Notes: generated from the sequence alone by a model not told the origin. Numbered from the stretch's first letter, positions 35,705 to 46,437 are shown. The stretch: 64,000 nt of DNA from Methylobacterium sp. (GCA_013823325.1 PNLY01000006.1:50052-114051); one strand, 5' to 3'. Numbers and translations: made by a program.

Positions 35705-36121
35705 TCAGAGAGCGGCCTTCATCTCCCCTGCCGAAACCGACTTCTTCAGGCCGACCACCTCGAGCTCGGTGACGATCGCGACCGCCGCGGCCTGGACGAG
35801 GACGAAGGCGATGCCGAGCGTGGTCGGCGCGAACCAGCCGGCGACCAGGATCAGCACGCTGTCGGCGATCCAGAGAATGTTGACGCCGATCACCGCATGG
35901 ACGGCTAGGCGCGGCAGGCGCGCCCGGCTGGCAAAGAAGGCCAGCGCAGCAGCGCAAGGCAGCAGCATGAGACCGGCGCCGCGCAGGAACTCCAGGGGGA
36001 AGCCGAGCAAGCCCGAGAGAGCGCCGGCGCCGAGGCTGAGCAGCAGGCCGGTCGCGGCGCAGGCGGCGGCGTCGAGGGCGAGGGCATTGCGCAGGAAACG
36101 CGAGGACTGGATGAAGGCCAT
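35705..36121 (-). CDS. Hypothetical four-segment membrane protein
   Basis: A 138-residue protein with four hydrophobic helices at about 12-35, 42-62, 70-90 and 97-120, and short polar ends. No catalytic motif is visible. It resembles small membrane proteins of unknown function in alphaproteobacteria. The start at 36121 (MAFIQSSRFLRNAL) has GGAGAAC upstream; an ATG 54 bases earlier is possible. It is divergent from the XRE regulator gene, which may control it. Confidence 0.72.
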   Translation of the reverse strand: MAFIQSSRFLRNALALDAAACAATGLLLSLGAGALSGLLGFPLEFLRGAGLMLLPCAAALAFFASRARLPRLAVHAVIGVNILWIADSVLILVAGWFAPTTLGIAFVLVQAAAVAIVTELEVVGLKKSVSAGEMKAAL

Positions 36122-36253
36122 GGCTGTTCTCCGATCGGCCCCGTTGCGTCCGGGGCGGTTGCTGATGGAGGCCATGCTGACGAAAGCCCGGCGGCGGGTC
36201 GATTAAGCCGGAGGTAATTGGATGACGGCGCGGCTACGGCTAGCTTGCCCAGC

Positions 36254-37084
36254 ATGAACAAGCACTCGCAGCCCGCGATCGGGCATCTCATCCGCGACTG
36301 GCGCCAGCTGCGCCGGCTCAGCCAGCTCGACCTGGCGCTCGAAGCCGAGATCTCGCAGAAGCATCTGAGCTTCGTCGAGAGCGGCCGCTCGATACCGAGC
36401 CGGGACATGGTCCTGCTGCTCGCCGAGCATCTCGGCGTGCCGCTGCGCGAGCGCAACGCGCTCCTGCTCTCGGCCGGCTATGCACCGGTCTATCTCGAAC
36501 GTTCGCTGGAGGATCCCAGTCTGCAGGCGGCGCGCAGCGCGATCGACCTGCTGCTCAAGGGGCACGAACCCTATCCGGCCGTGGCTGTCGATCGACACTG
36601 GACCCTGCTCGCGGCGAACGCGATGATCGCGCCGATGCTCGCGGTCGTCGAGGATGCCGATCTGCTGCGCCCGCCGGTCAATGTGCTCCGGCTCAGCCTA
36701 CATCCGCGCGGGCTCGCTCCGGCGATCATCAACCTCGCGGAGTGGCGCGGCCATCTCATCGCCCGGCTGCGCCAACAGATCCGCGCCACGGCCGATCCGC
36801 TGCTCGCCGAGCTCCTGACCGAACTGCTGAGCTATCCCGTCCCGGCCGCGCCGGTCGTCAAAGGCAGAGGGCAGGAGGAGGCGGAGCCACCGATCGTGCT
36901 GCCGCTGCACCTGCGGCTCGGTGACAACGTGCTCTCGCTGATCTCGACCACGACGGTGTTCGGCACGCCGGTCGACGTCACCCTGTCTGAGCTGGCGCTG
37001 GAGACGTTCTTCCCGGCCGACGAGGCGACGGGAGAAGTGCTGCGGGCGATCGCGGCGGATGTATCGAAAAGTGCGGGAACCTGA
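36254..37084 (+). CDS. XRE family regulator with MmyB-like ligand-binding domain
   Basis: A 276-residue DNA-binding protein. The helix-turn-helix is at about 10-65: LIRDWRQLRRLSQLDLALEAEISQKHLSFVESGRSIPSRDMVLLLAEHLGVPLRERNALLLSAGYAP. The rest (about 95-265) has 'AVAVDRHWTLLAANAMIAPML' and 'LRLSLHPRGLAPAIINLAEWRGHLIARLRQQIRATADPLL', the MmyB-like PAS-fold domain that binds fatty-acyl or similar ligands in related regulators. The ATG at 36254 gives the normal family start. It is divergent from a small membrane protein, a likely target, and followed by csbD. Confidence 0.88.
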   Translation: MNKHSQPAIGHLIRDWRQLRRLSQLDLALEAEISQKHLSFVESGRSIPSRDMVLLLAEHLGVPLRERNALLLSAGYAPVYLERSLEDPSLQAARSAIDLLLKGHEPYPAVAVDRHWTLLAANAMIAPMLAVVEDADLLRPPVNVLRLSLHPRGLAPAIINLAEWRGHLIARLRQQIRATADPLLAELLTELLSYPVPAAPVVKGRGQEEAEPPIVLPLHLRLGDNVLSLISTTTVFGTPVDVTLSELALETFFPADEATGEVLRAIAADVSKSAGT

Positions 37085-37154
37085 CTGGCCCGGCGACGTT
37101 GTCTTCCCGACCGGGCGCCGCGGCGCCCTCCCCTATCTGAAAGAGGAGCTCGCC

Positions 37155-37346
37155 ATGGGCAGCACGACCGACAAGATCAAGGGCTTGGCCAACGAAGCCG
37201 CCGGCAACGTCAAGCAGGCCGCCGGCAAGGCGCTGAACAAGCCCGGCCTCGAGGCCGAGGGCATCGCCCAGGAGCGCAAGGGTGAGGCCCAGCAGATGGT
37301 CGGCAAGGCCAAGGACGCCGTCAAGAAGGTGGTCGACAAGGCCTGA
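37155..37346 (+). CDS. CsbD family stress-response protein
   Basis: A 63-residue, highly charged helical protein: MGSTTDKIKGLANEAAGNVKQ..., then ...ERKGEAQQMVGKAKDAVKKVVDKA. The KIKG..NEAAGN.KQ pattern defines CsbD/YjbJ proteins, which are abundant under general stress in many bacteria and have no known biochemical activity. AGAGGAGCTCGCC provides a strong ribosome site for the ATG at 37155. A terminator follows, so it is expressed as a short transcript. Confidence 0.9.
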   Translation: MGSTTDKIKGLANEAAGNVKQAAGKALNKPGLEAEGIAQERKGEAQQMVGKAKDAVKKVVDKA

Positions 37347-37374
37347 CCTTCAGGCCGTCCACGATCGAAGAAGA

Positions 37375-37401
37375 ACGGGCGCCTCACGGCGCCCGTTTTT
37401 T
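37375..37401 (+). terminator. Rho-independent terminator after csbD
   Basis: ACGGGCGCC, loop TCAC, GGCGCCCGT and a run of six T residues. It stands between convergent csbD and dnaJ and is oriented to stop csbD transcription. Confidence 0.93.
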
Positions 37402-37404
37402 GTG

Positions 37405-38538
37405 TCAGGCGGAGCCGCCGAGCCCGCCGAGGAAATCCTTGACCCGGCCGAAGAAGCCAGCGGTCTCGGGATGGGTGGCGCCCGAGCTCTCGCGCTCGAA
37501 CTCCATCAGCAATTCGCGCTGGCGGGCGGTGAGCTTCTGCGGCGTCTCGACCAGGACCTGGATGTAGAGATCGCCCATCTCGCGGGAGCGCAGCACGCTC
37601 ATGCCCTTGCCCTTGAGGCGGAACTGCTTGCCGGTCTGGGTGCCTTCGGGAACCTTCACCCGAGCCTTGTCGCCGTTCAGGGTCGGCACTTCGATCTCGC
37701 CGCCGAGCGCCGCCGAGGTCAGGCCGATCGGCACGCGGCAGAACAGGTCGGCGCCGTCGCGCTGGAAGATGGCGTGCGGCTTGATCGAGAGGAAGATGTA
37801 GAGATCGCCCGCAGGGCCGCCACGCAAACCGGCCTCGCCCTCGCCGGCGAGGCGGATGCGGGTACCGTCCTCGACGCCGGCCGGGATGTTGACCGAGAGC
37901 GTGCGCTCGCGGGTGACGCGGCCGGCGCCCTGGCAGCCGGCGCAGGGATCGTCGATGATCTCGCCGCGGCCATTGCAGGTCGGGCACGTCCGCTCGACCG
38001 AGAAGAAACCCTGGCTGGCGCGCACGCGGCCATGGCCGCCGCAGGTTGGGCACTGGCGCGACTTCGAGCCGGCCTTCGCGCCGGTGCCGGAGCAGACCTC
38101 GCAGGTCACCGAGGTCGGGACGCGGATGGTCTCGTTCTTGCCGGCATAGGCCTCCTCGAGGCCAATCTCGAGATTGTAGCGCAGGTCGGCGCCACGCTCG
38201 CGGCCATTGGCGCCGCGCGGACCACCGCGGCCGCGGCCCTCGCCGAAGAAGGATTCGAAGATATCGGACATGAAGTCCGACATGTCGGCCGGGCCACCGC
38301 CCCCGCCGCCATTCTCGAAGGCCTGGTGGCCATAGCGGTCATAGGCCGCGCGCTTCTGGCCGTCGGAGAGGATCTGGTAGGCCTCGTTGATCTCCTTGAA
38401 CTTGATCTCGGCCTGCTTGTCGCCCGGATTCTTGTCCGGGTGATGCTGCATGGCGAGCTTGCGGAAGGAGCTCTTCAGCTCGACGTCCGTCACGGTCCGG
38501 GAGACCCCGAGGATTTCGTAATAGTCGCGCTTCGACAT
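37405..38538 (-). CDS. dnaJ: Chaperone DnaJ
   Basis: A 377-residue Hsp40. The J domain (1-70) carries the HPD motif in [11 protein letters not shown] that triggers DnaK ATPase. A Gly/Phe segment (about 75-125) follows, then four zinc-binding CxxCxGxG repeats ([32 protein letters not shown]) and the C-terminal peptide-binding domains. It lies 133 bases downstream of dnaK on the same strand, with a small palindrome between, and works with DnaK and GrpE in protein folding. Confidence 0.97.
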   Translation of the reverse strand: MSKRDYYEILGVSRTVTDVELKSSFRKLAMQHHPDKNPGDKQAEIKFKEINEAYQILSDGQKRAAYDRYGHQAFENGGGGGGPADMSDFMSDIFESFFGEGRGRGGPRGANGRERGADLRYNLEIGLEEAYAGKNETIRVPTSVTCEVCSGTGAKAGSKSRQCPTCGGHGRVRASQGFFSVERTCPTCNGRGEIIDDPCAGCQGAGRVTRERTLSVNIPAGVEDGTRIRLAGEGEAGLRGGPAGDLYIFLSIKPHAIFQRDGADLFCRVPIGLTSAALGGEIEVPTLNGDKARVKVPEGTQTGKQFRLKGKGMSVLRSREMGDLYIQVLVETPQKLTARQRELLMEFERESSGATHPETAGFFGRVKDFLGGLGGSA

Positions 38539-38619
38539 TCAACCAGCTGCCCCTGCGCCGCCCTGTCCCTATCCGCACAGGCCGGCGAGTCATATCCTGC
38601 GACGCAATCGCCCTAAGGG

Positions 38620-38644
38620 AATGGCCGGGTCAAGCCCGGCCATT
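38620..38644. repeat. Short palindrome between dnaK and dnaJ, family B-like
   Basis: AATGGCCGGG, TCAAG, CCCGGCCATT form a perfect 10-base stem. The arms resemble one half of the elements at 7624 and 14376. No T-run follows, so it may attenuate or stabilise transcript ends between dnaK and dnaJ rather than terminate. Confidence 0.6.
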
Positions 38645-38671
38645 CTCGTCACGGTCGACGACGAGCGCGTC

Positions 38672-40594
<1,923 letters not shown>

Positions 40595-41056
40595 GGATGG
40601 GATCCCTTTCGATTTAGCAGATCGCCGGAAGAGCGCGCGTAAGACGCCGCTCCCCGGCCCATGGCCCCGGATCGCCCCCACCTTCCGCGGCGAACGAACC
40701 CGGGATACCCACGTCTGGCGACCGAAGTGACGGAACGGAGCCTTGGCTCCCTTCCGGCTTCGCCCGCCGGTTACAACAAAGATCGACCGGCCCTGCGTTT
40801 CGGCGTCGGCATGTGAGTGCTGGCGCCTGGCGCAATCCGGCCCCGATGGCCCGTAAAAACCACCGCTTCGCGGCGTATATAGGGAGGGTGACGGGTTGCT
40901 TGCAAGGCGCGGAGCCGGATTAAGAATCGGCTTTGTGCAGTATCCCTCACAGAATTCGCGGGGCTGACCATTCCGGGTAAGTGTTGCGCGCATGCTCTTG
41001 CGCAGCGGGCGTAGCCATTCCATTCAGAACGGACCTTGCGCCATCAGGAAACAGCC
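40595..41056. other. 462-base region: dnaK leader and divergent promoter zone
   Basis: Between dnaK and a divergent hypothetical gene. If the predicted promoter at 40874-40906 is used, dnaK mRNA has a leader of about 270 bases, long enough to hold an RNA thermometer or other structure. Several GC-rich short hairpins can be drawn but none convincingly. I see no coding frame of its own. Confidence 0.45.
40874..40906 (-). promoter_or_regulatory. Putative heat-shock / housekeeping promoter of dnaK
   Basis: Read leftwards, CTTGCAAG at the right is followed by CCTATATACG, an exact match to the alphaproteobacterial RpoH minus-10 pattern (C-C/T-TAT-N-T-N-N-G). The gap from CTTG is 19 bases, one or two longer than the usual 17-18. 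The same bases read as TTGCAA, 18 bases, TATATA also suit sigma70, so the two sigma factors may share it. Confidence 0.5.
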
Positions 41057-41959
41057 GTGACGACGCTCCGCCGCCCGACTGCCCATCGCCTCGCTGCCGG
41101 TGCAGCCCTGGCCTGGCTCGGCCTTGCAGGTGCGGCCCTGGCGCAGCCGCTGCAGCTTCCGGGCGCGCAGCCCTTCAACCCGCCGGGCGCCCAGCAATCG
41201 GCGCCGGCCTCGGTCGGCGGCCCCACAACGCCGCGCCCGCGTACCATGCCGGCCATCAAGATCCCCGGCGAAGACTCGATTCTCGGCAAGACCTTGCGCC
41301 GCAATGGCAGCTTCGGCGAAGCAACGCTGGAGAAGACCGGCAGCGGCTACGGCCTGAAGCTGCGCGCCGAGGGCTTCCAGTCCAGCAACCTCGTCGAGCC
41401 CTGCGCCATCTCCTTCGGCGACGCGGCCGTGCCGGTGACCTCGCTCGGCAAGCCGGCGGGACTGCCGCGCTACAAGCTGGAAGCCGCGGCCTGCCCGATC
41501 GTCTTCGACGTGCTCGACGGCGCCTTCCTGGTGATCGAGCCGGAACAGCCCTGCGTCATCGAGGCCGCCGCCTGCCGCATCGATCCCCGCGGCGTCTGGG
41601 GACCGGATGCGCGCACTTTGCCCGCTCGCGCCAAGGAAACCGAGGCCGAACGCAGCAAGGCGGAGACGGCGGTCCGCGAGGGCTATCGCGCGCTCTCGGC
41701 CAAGGCCGACCTGACGGAGCAGCGCACGATCGCGCGCGAGCAGGCCGGGTTCTCGTCGGAGCGCGAGCAGATCTGCCGCGATTTCCAGCGCGAGGGCTCG
41801 CACGGCTTCTGCGGCGCCCGCATCACCGAGGCACGCGCCGCCTCGATCCGCTCCCGCCTCGGCCTGCCCGAGCCGAAGCCCGAGACGGCCAAGCCGCGCC
41901 CGGCCACGGCAAAGCGGACGCCCCCGCCTGCGGCGGCGCCCGCTCCGACGATCCAATAG
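41057..41959 (+). CDS. Exported hypothetical protein
   Basis: A 300-residue protein with a signal peptide (TTLRRPTAHRLAAGAALAWLGLAGAALAQP) and a Pro/Ala/Gln-rich linker. A central domain (about 60-185) contains four Cys, in 'EPCAISFG', 'AACPIVFD', 'QPCVIEAAACRID', and resembles alphaproteobacterial periplasmic proteins without known function. The C-terminal part is helical (EREQICRDFQREGSHGFCGARITEARA) and ends in Pro/Ala/Lys repeats. The GTG start at 41057 follows AGGAAACAGCC, an ideal ribosome site, better than the TTG 21 bases earlier. It is divergent from dnaK and convergent with the AraC-Ogt gene. Confidence 0.75.
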   Translation: MTTLRRPTAHRLAAGAALAWLGLAGAALAQPLQLPGAQPFNPPGAQQSAPASVGGPTTPRPRTMPAIKIPGEDSILGKTLRRNGSFGEATLEKTGSGYGLKLRAEGFQSSNLVEPCAISFGDAAVPVTSLGKPAGLPRYKLEAAACPIVFDVLDGAFLVIEPEQPCVIEAAACRIDPRGVWGPDARTLPARAKETEAERSKAETAVREGYRALSAKADLTEQRTIAREQAGFSSEREQICRDFQREGSHGFCGARITEARAASIRSRLGLPEPKPETAKPRPATAKRTPPPAAAPAPTIQ

Positions 41960-41968
41960 GCTTTCGGC

Positions 41969-42955
41969 TCAGGCCGCCTCGCCGCCTGCAACCTGCCCGG
42001 CCTCCCAGCCGAGGATGGCGCGCTTGCGCGTCAGTCCCCAATGATAGCCGGTGAGCGCGCCGGACTTGCCGATGACGCGGTGGCAGGGCACGACGAAGGA
42101 GATCGGGTTCTTGCCGACCGCCGCACCGACCGCACGGGCCGCCGAGGGCTTGCCGATATGGTCGGCGACGTCGCCATAAGTGGTGGCACAGCCGACCGGG
42201 ATGCGCAGCAGCGTCTCCCAGACCCGGACCTCGAAATCGGTGCCGATCAGCACGACGCGCAGCGGCGTCTGCGGTGACCAGTTGCCCGGCTCGAAGATGC
42301 GCGTCGCATAGGGCGCCGTCGCCTGCGGATCGAAGCGGTAATCCGCATGCGGCCAGCGCCGCATCATGTCGGCCAGCGCCTCGGCCCGGCCGCCGATGAC
42401 CTTGCCGCCGTCGAGCGTGTTCGAGACCCAGCCGAGGCCAGCGAGGCCGCGCTCGGTCACCACGACCAGCGCCTCGCCGAACGGAGACTGATGGAAGCCA
42501 TAGGACATGCGCAGGCCTTCGCCGCCGGTCTTCCATTCGCCCGGCGACATCGCCTCATGGGTGACGAAGAGGTCGTGCAGGCGGCCAGGGCCGGAGAGGC
42601 CGACCTCGAAGGAGGTGTCGAGGATGCTGGCGGAGGAGGCCAGCAGCCCCTTGGCGTTGTCGAGCGTGATCGCCTGCAGGAAGGCTTTCGGCGTCAACCC
42701 GCACCAGCGCCGGAACAGGTGGTGCACGTCGGTCGGGGTGGCGCCCGCCGCGTCGGCGATCGCCTCGATCGTCGGCTGCTGGCGCCAGTTGTTGGTGATG
42801 TAGGCCAGGATGCGGCGGACCGTATCGTAGTCCGAGCCGGGCGCGGCCACCGGGAAATCGGCTTCCGAGGGGATGGCCTCCGAGGCGCGGGCGAGCACGG
42901 CATTGGAGACGACTATCGGTTTCATCGCCGTCCTGAGACTGGAATGGGCGTTCAT
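41969..42955 (-). CDS. AraC-type DNA-binding domain fused to methylated-DNA-[protein]-cysteine S-methyltransferase
   Basis: A 328-residue Ada-like protein. The N-terminal part (about 40-140) is an AraC helix-turn-helix: TIEAIADAAGATPTDVHHLFRRWCGLTPKAFLQAITLDNAKGLL. The C-terminal part (about 240-325) is the Ogt/MGMT domain with IPVGCATTYGDVADHIGKPSAARAVGAAVGKNPISFVVPCHRVIGKSG; the Cys in PCHRV accepts alkyl groups from O6-alkylguanine. The zinc-binding phosphotriester domain of full-length Ada is missing, so it cannot sense methylphosphotriesters the classical way. It lies divergent from a SAM-dependent methyltransferase gene. Confidence 0.9.
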   Translation of the reverse strand: MNAHSSLRTAMKPIVVSNAVLARASEAIPSEADFPVAAPGSDYDTVRRILAYITNNWRQQPTIEAIADAAGATPTDVHHLFRRWCGLTPKAFLQAITLDNAKGLLASSASILDTSFEVGLSGPGRLHDLFVTHEAMSPGEWKTGGEGLRMSYGFHQSPFGEALVVVTERGLAGLGWVSNTLDGGKVIGGRAEALADMMRRWPHADYRFDPQATAPYATRIFEPGNWSPQTPLRVVLIGTDFEVRVWETLLRIPVGCATTYGDVADHIGKPSAARAVGAAVGKNPISFVVPCHRVIGKSGALTGYHWGLTRKRAILGWEAGQVAGGEAA

Positions 42956-43073
42956 CGGTCTATCCTCGCGATCTCAAATCTCATGCTCACGAAGCTAGTG
43001 ATCTCAGCATGCCTATCCCACCCGAAAGCTGGCAAGCTCGCCTTCACCGTGGGAGGCGCGTAGACGACCACAG

Positions 43074-43679
43074 ATGACCGACTCCGCCGACTCGATCGTT
43101 TCGCTCTACACCCGCCACGCCACCGCCTATGACCGACAGCGCGGCCGAAAACTGATGGAAGCGCGTTGGCTTGACCGCTTCCTCTCGTTGCTGCCGGCGA
43201 CGCCATCTGTCCTCGACATCGGCTGCGGCATGGGCGAACCGATCGCAAGGCATCTGATCGAGCGCAACTGCGTCGTGACCGGCATCGATTCGGCGGCACC
43301 GTTGATCGCGCTCTGCCGCGAGCGCTTTCCGGAGCACGACTGGCTGGCCGGCGACATGCGCGAGCTCGCGCTCGGCCGGCGCTTCAACGGGCTGATCGCC
43401 TGGGACAGCTTCTTCCATCTGACGCCCGACGACCAGCGCCGGATGTTCCCGCTCTTCCGCGAGCACGCAGCCGAAGGCGCGGCGCTGCTCTTCACCAGTG
43501 GTCCCGGCCATGGCGAGGCGATCGGCAGCTTCGAGGGCGAGCCGCTTTACCATGGCAGCCTAGATCCAGCCGAGTATCGCGCGCTGCTGGCCGCGAACGG
43601 CTTTGCCGTCCTCGAGCACATGGTCGAAGACCCCCATTGCGGCGGCCATACGATCTGGCTGTCGCACCGGACAACCTGA
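43074..43679 (+). CDS. Class I SAM-dependent methyltransferase
   Basis: A 201-residue protein of the methyltransferase 11/25 type. SAM-binding motif I is VLDIGCGMGEPIARHLI near residues 46-62, motif II includes GIDSAAPLIALCRERFP, and 'WDSFFHLTPDDQRRMF' corresponds to motif IV/post-motif. The N-terminus 'SIVSLYTRHATAYDRQRGRKLMEARWLD' is typical of small-molecule methylases. The acceptor cannot be inferred from sequence. It stands alone, divergent from the alkyltransferase gene; a direct link between the two is not implied. Confidence 0.88.
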   Translation: MTDSADSIVSLYTRHATAYDRQRGRKLMEARWLDRFLSLLPATPSVLDIGCGMGEPIARHLIERNCVVTGIDSAAPLIALCRERFPEHDWLAGDMRELALGRRFNGLIAWDSFFHLTPDDQRRMFPLFREHAAEGAALLFTSGPGHGEAIGSFEGEPLYHGSLDPAEYRALLAANGFAVLEHMVEDPHCGGHTIWLSHRTT

Positions 43680-43687
43680 GGCCTTCC

Positions 43688-44191
43688 TCAAACGAATCGC
43701 AGCAGCTTTGTGCGCGTCAGGCGCTGGTTGTTGCGATGCCATTCGTCGTCGGTGAAGAAGACCGGCGAGCCCTCGTCCCAGCCGCTGCAACTATAGTCCG
43801 ACTGCTCGGCGAAGAAGGCGACGAAGTCCTCGCGCGAGCGCCATTCGGCAATAGCTTGGCCAGGATGATGGCCATCGAGGATGTCGCAGAGCTTGATCCC
43901 CGCCTCTGTGCGGATCAGGCCGTGACCGCAGTAGTCGCGGTGGAATTCGTGGATCAGCCCCTCGCCGACCGGACGGGCCGTCACACGATCCCAGACCTGC
44001 CCTGCCAGCACCGGGCCGAACAAAGCGCGATCGAGCTTGTCGCGCAGGACGAGTGCATAGCAGCGGACAGCCGCCTCGCCGTCGTTCTCAGCGGGAGAAG
44101 GGCCGCGCCGAGTACGATTGGCCCGCACCGCCGCGATGACGACGACGATGATGGCCGCCCATGCGATCAGCGGGATGACCGTCGCGGCCAT
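43688..44191 (-). CDS. Hypothetical protein with one membrane anchor
   Basis: A 167-residue protein with an N-terminal hydrophobic segment (residues 3-23) and a soluble domain. Distinctive stretches are 'HEFHRDYCGHGLIRTEAGIKLCDILDGHHPGQAIAEWRSREDFVAFFAEQSDYSCSGWDE' and a basic C-terminus. I do not recognise the family. Conserved-looking Cys, His and Trp residues suggest a compact fold. It is directly downstream of the DUF2244 gene (2-base gap) and likely co-expressed, so a membrane-associated role is plausible. Confidence 0.65.
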   Translation of the reverse strand: MAATVIPLIAWAAIIVVVIAAVRANRTRRGPSPAENDGEAAVRCYALVLRDKLDRALFGPVLAGQVWDRVTARPVGEGLIHEFHRDYCGHGLIRTEAGIKLCDILDGHHPGQAIAEWRSREDFVAFFAEQSDYSCSGWDEGSPVFFTDDEWHRNNQRLTRTKLLRFV

Positions 44192-44193
44192 GC

Positions 44194-44721
44194 TCAGGCA
44201 GGCTCGAAATCCGGGCCGCGCTTGGCCTTGGCGAGTGCCGTTCCGAGCGCCTGCGCAAAACCCTCGCGCTCCTCCGGCGAGAGCGCCGAGGCGACCACGG
44301 TGCGTTGGCCGCGCGAAACCAGGGAGAGTTCGAGCAGGCCGTAATCCTCGTCATCCGCACGCTCAAGCTTGGTCCAGGCGGGATTGGAGCGCCAGATTTT
44401 CTCGCGGCCGTGATGCGAGACCTTGCGCAGCAGCACTTCGAGCGGCGTCACGACGATGCGCTCGAAGGCACGCGCCGCGTTGAAGTTGACCTTGAAGGCG
44501 ATGAAGAGCGCGATGATGTCGAGGCCGAAGAAGCCGGCGACCGGCCAGGCACCGAGCACCATGAAGGGAATCGAGGCGGCGATGCTGGTCAGGCAGACCA
44601 GGGTCATCACGATCCGGAAGCCGTCCTGGCCGAGCGAGCGGTGCGGCGTGATCGTCGCGTCGAAGACCGGCTTCTCGGCCGCTTCGGCGACATCGTCTGA
44701 ATTGGGCTTGCCCAAGGTCAT
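44194..44721 (-). CDS. DUF2244 domain membrane protein
   Basis: A 175-residue protein with two adjacent membrane helices (about 38-75) and a C-terminal cytoplasmic domain. The signature 'FDATITPHRSLGQDGFRIVMTLVCLTSIAASIPFMVLGAWPVAGFFGLDIIALFIAFKVNFNAARAFERIVV' defines DUF2244, common in alphaproteobacteria beside nth or cytochrome oxidase genes. Function unknown. It is divergent from nth by 20 bases and precedes the unknown anchored protein gene on the same strand. Confidence 0.85.
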   Translation of the reverse strand: MTLGKPNSDDVAEAAEKPVFDATITPHRSLGQDGFRIVMTLVCLTSIAASIPFMVLGAWPVAGFFGLDIIALFIAFKVNFNAARAFERIVVTPLEVLLRKVSHHGREKIWRSNPAWTKLERADDEDYGLLELSLVSRGQRTVVASALSPEEREGFAQALGTALAKAKRGPDFEPA

Positions 44722-44741
44722 CCGCGAATTATAACGCCGCG

Positions 44742-45443
44742 ATGCCCGCGCCGAACAGCCAAAAACGCCGCAGTCCTTCGCCGAAACGGATCACAAGTCT
44801 GAAGCCGCGCAGCGCCGCGGAGATCTACGAGATCTTCAGCCGCTTCCGGCAGCAAAGACCCGAGCCGAAGGGCGAGCTCGACTATGTCAACGCCTTCACG
44901 CTTCTGGTTGCCGTCGTGCTCTCGGCGCAGGCGACCGATGCTGGCGTCAACAAGGCGACGAAGAGGCTGTTCGAGCTCGCCGACACGCCGGAGAAGATGC
45001 TCGCCCTCGGCGAAGACCAGGTGCGCGAGCTGATCAAGACGATCGGGCTCTACCGCAACAAGGCCAGGAACGTCATCGCGCTCTCGGAGAAGCTGATCGC
45101 CGAATTCGGCAGCGAAGTCCCGACCGCACGCGAAGCGCTGGAGAGCCTGCCCGGCGTCGGCCGCAAGACCGCGAATGTCGTGCTCAACATCGCCTTCGGC
45201 GAAATCACCCACGCGGTCGACACCCATGTCTTCCGCGTCGCCAACCGCCTGCGCATCGCCCCCGGCAAGAACGTTCTGCAGGTCGAGTTCGGCCTGGAAA
45301 AGGCCGTGCCGGCCGAGTTCGGCCGGCACGCGCATCACTGGCTGATCCTGCACGGGCGCTACACCTGCAAGGCGCTGCGGCCGGCCTGCGAGACCTGCGT
45401 CGTCGCCGATCTCTGCGATTCGCCCGACAAACGGATCGCCTAG
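44742..45443 (+). CDS. nth: Endonuclease III (DNA glycosylase/AP lyase)
   Basis: A 233-residue base-excision repair enzyme. The helix-hairpin-helix LESLPGVGRKTANVVLN carries the catalytic Lys (GRKTAN), and the catalytic Asp is in VDTHVFRVANRL. The C-terminal 4Fe-4S cluster is formed by four Cys in CKALRPACETCVVADLC (C-x6-C-x2-C-x5-C). It removes oxidised pyrimidines and nicks the abasic site. The N-terminal 20 residues are basic and typical of this group. The alternative interpretation as MutY is excluded by the size and lack of the C-terminal domain. Confidence 0.96.
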   Translation: MPAPNSQKRRSPSPKRITSLKPRSAAEIYEIFSRFRQQRPEPKGELDYVNAFTLLVAVVLSAQATDAGVNKATKRLFELADTPEKMLALGEDQVRELIKTIGLYRNKARNVIALSEKLIAEFGSEVPTAREALESLPGVGRKTANVVLNIAFGEITHAVDTHVFRVANRLRIAPGKNVLQVEFGLEKAVPAEFGRHAHHWLILHGRYTCKALRPACETCVVADLCDSPDKRIA

Positions 45444-45450
45444 GACACCA

Positions 45451-46437
45451 TCAATTGATCGCCAGCCGAGCCTGCTTGATGATGCCGGCCCAGCGGCGCG
45501 ACTCGGCCTCCATCATCGCGGCGAACTCCTCGGGCTTGTTGCCGATCGGCTCGGCGCCTTCGTTTTGCAGGCGCTCGCGGATGAGCGGGCTGTTGATCGT
45601 CTCGACCGTCGCCTGGCGCAGCTTCGCCGCGACGTCCTTGGGCGTGCCCTTGGGCACGACGAAGCCGTACCAGGCCGTCGCCTCGTAATCCGGCCAGCCG
45701 CTCTCGGCCACCGAAGGCACCTCGGGGAAGAGCTTGGCGCGCGCCTTGCCGGTCACGGCCAGCGCCTTCACCTTGCCGCCCTCGATCAGGCCGAGCACGG
45801 AGGGCACGGTGGTGATCATGAAATCACTGTTGCCGGCGAGCAGGTCGGTCAGCGCCGGACCGGCGCCGCGATAGGGCACGTGCACCGCCTCGAACTGCGC
45901 GGTCTGCGCCAGCAGGATCGTCGCCAGATGGCTGGCGGAACCGTTGCCGGCCGAGCCATAGGTCAGCTTGCCCGGGTTCTTCTGGGCTTGGCCGACGAGC
46001 TCCGCCAGCGTCTTGTGCGGCGAGTTCGGCGCGACCACCACGACGAGCGGCGCCGCCGAGATCAGCGTCAGCGGGTCGAAGGCGGTCAGCGGGTCGACCC
46101 GGACATTCTTGAACAGGTGCGGATTGACCACCATCGGGCCCTGATTGGCCATCAGCACGGTATAGCCGTCGGGCGCGGCCGCAGCCGCCTGGGCGGTGGC
46201 GAGGTTGCCGCCGGCCGAGCCGTTGTTCTCGACCACGAGCGACTGGCCAAGCCTCTCGCCGACGCCCTGCGCGACGAGGCGCGCGATCGCATCCGTGCCG
46301 CCGCCGGCGGCGTAAGGCACCAGCAGCTTCATCGGCTTGTCCGGGAAGGCAGCCTGGGCTTGCGCGAGTTCAGGCAGGCAGGTGCTGGCCAGGGTGGCCG
46401 TGATCAGGCTGCAGAGATGGCGGCGCGTGATCGTCAT
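45451..46437 (-). CDS. Bug family (TctC-like) periplasmic substrate-binding protein
   Basis: A 328-residue exported protein with a signal peptide (ITRRHLCSLITATLASTCLPELAQA). The mature start KPMKLLVPYAAGGGTDAIARLVAQGVGE and VENNGSAGGNLATAQAAAAAPDGYT identify the Bug family. Its coding region begins 68 bases inside the preceding PrpF-like gene, an unusually long overlap, and the two are surely co-expressed. With a divergent LysR regulator this resembles tricarboxylate or aconitate-type uptake loci, where PrpF-like enzymes isomerise the imported compound. Ligand unknown; no TctAB genes follow. Confidence 0.87.
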   Translation of the reverse strand: MTITRRHLCSLITATLASTCLPELAQAQAAFPDKPMKLLVPYAAGGGTDAIARLVAQGVGERLGQSLVVENNGSAGGNLATAQAAAAAPDGYTVLMANQGPMVVNPHLFKNVRVDPLTAFDPLTLISAAPLVVVVAPNSPHKTLAELVGQAQKNPGKLTYGSAGNGSASHLATILLAQTAQFEAVHVPYRGAGPALTDLLAGNSDFMITTVPSVLGLIEGGKVKALAVTGKARAKLFPEVPSVAESGWPDYEATAWYGFVVPKGTPKDVAAKLRQATVETINSPLIRERLQNEGAEPIGNKPEEFAAMMEAESRRWAGIIKQARLAIN

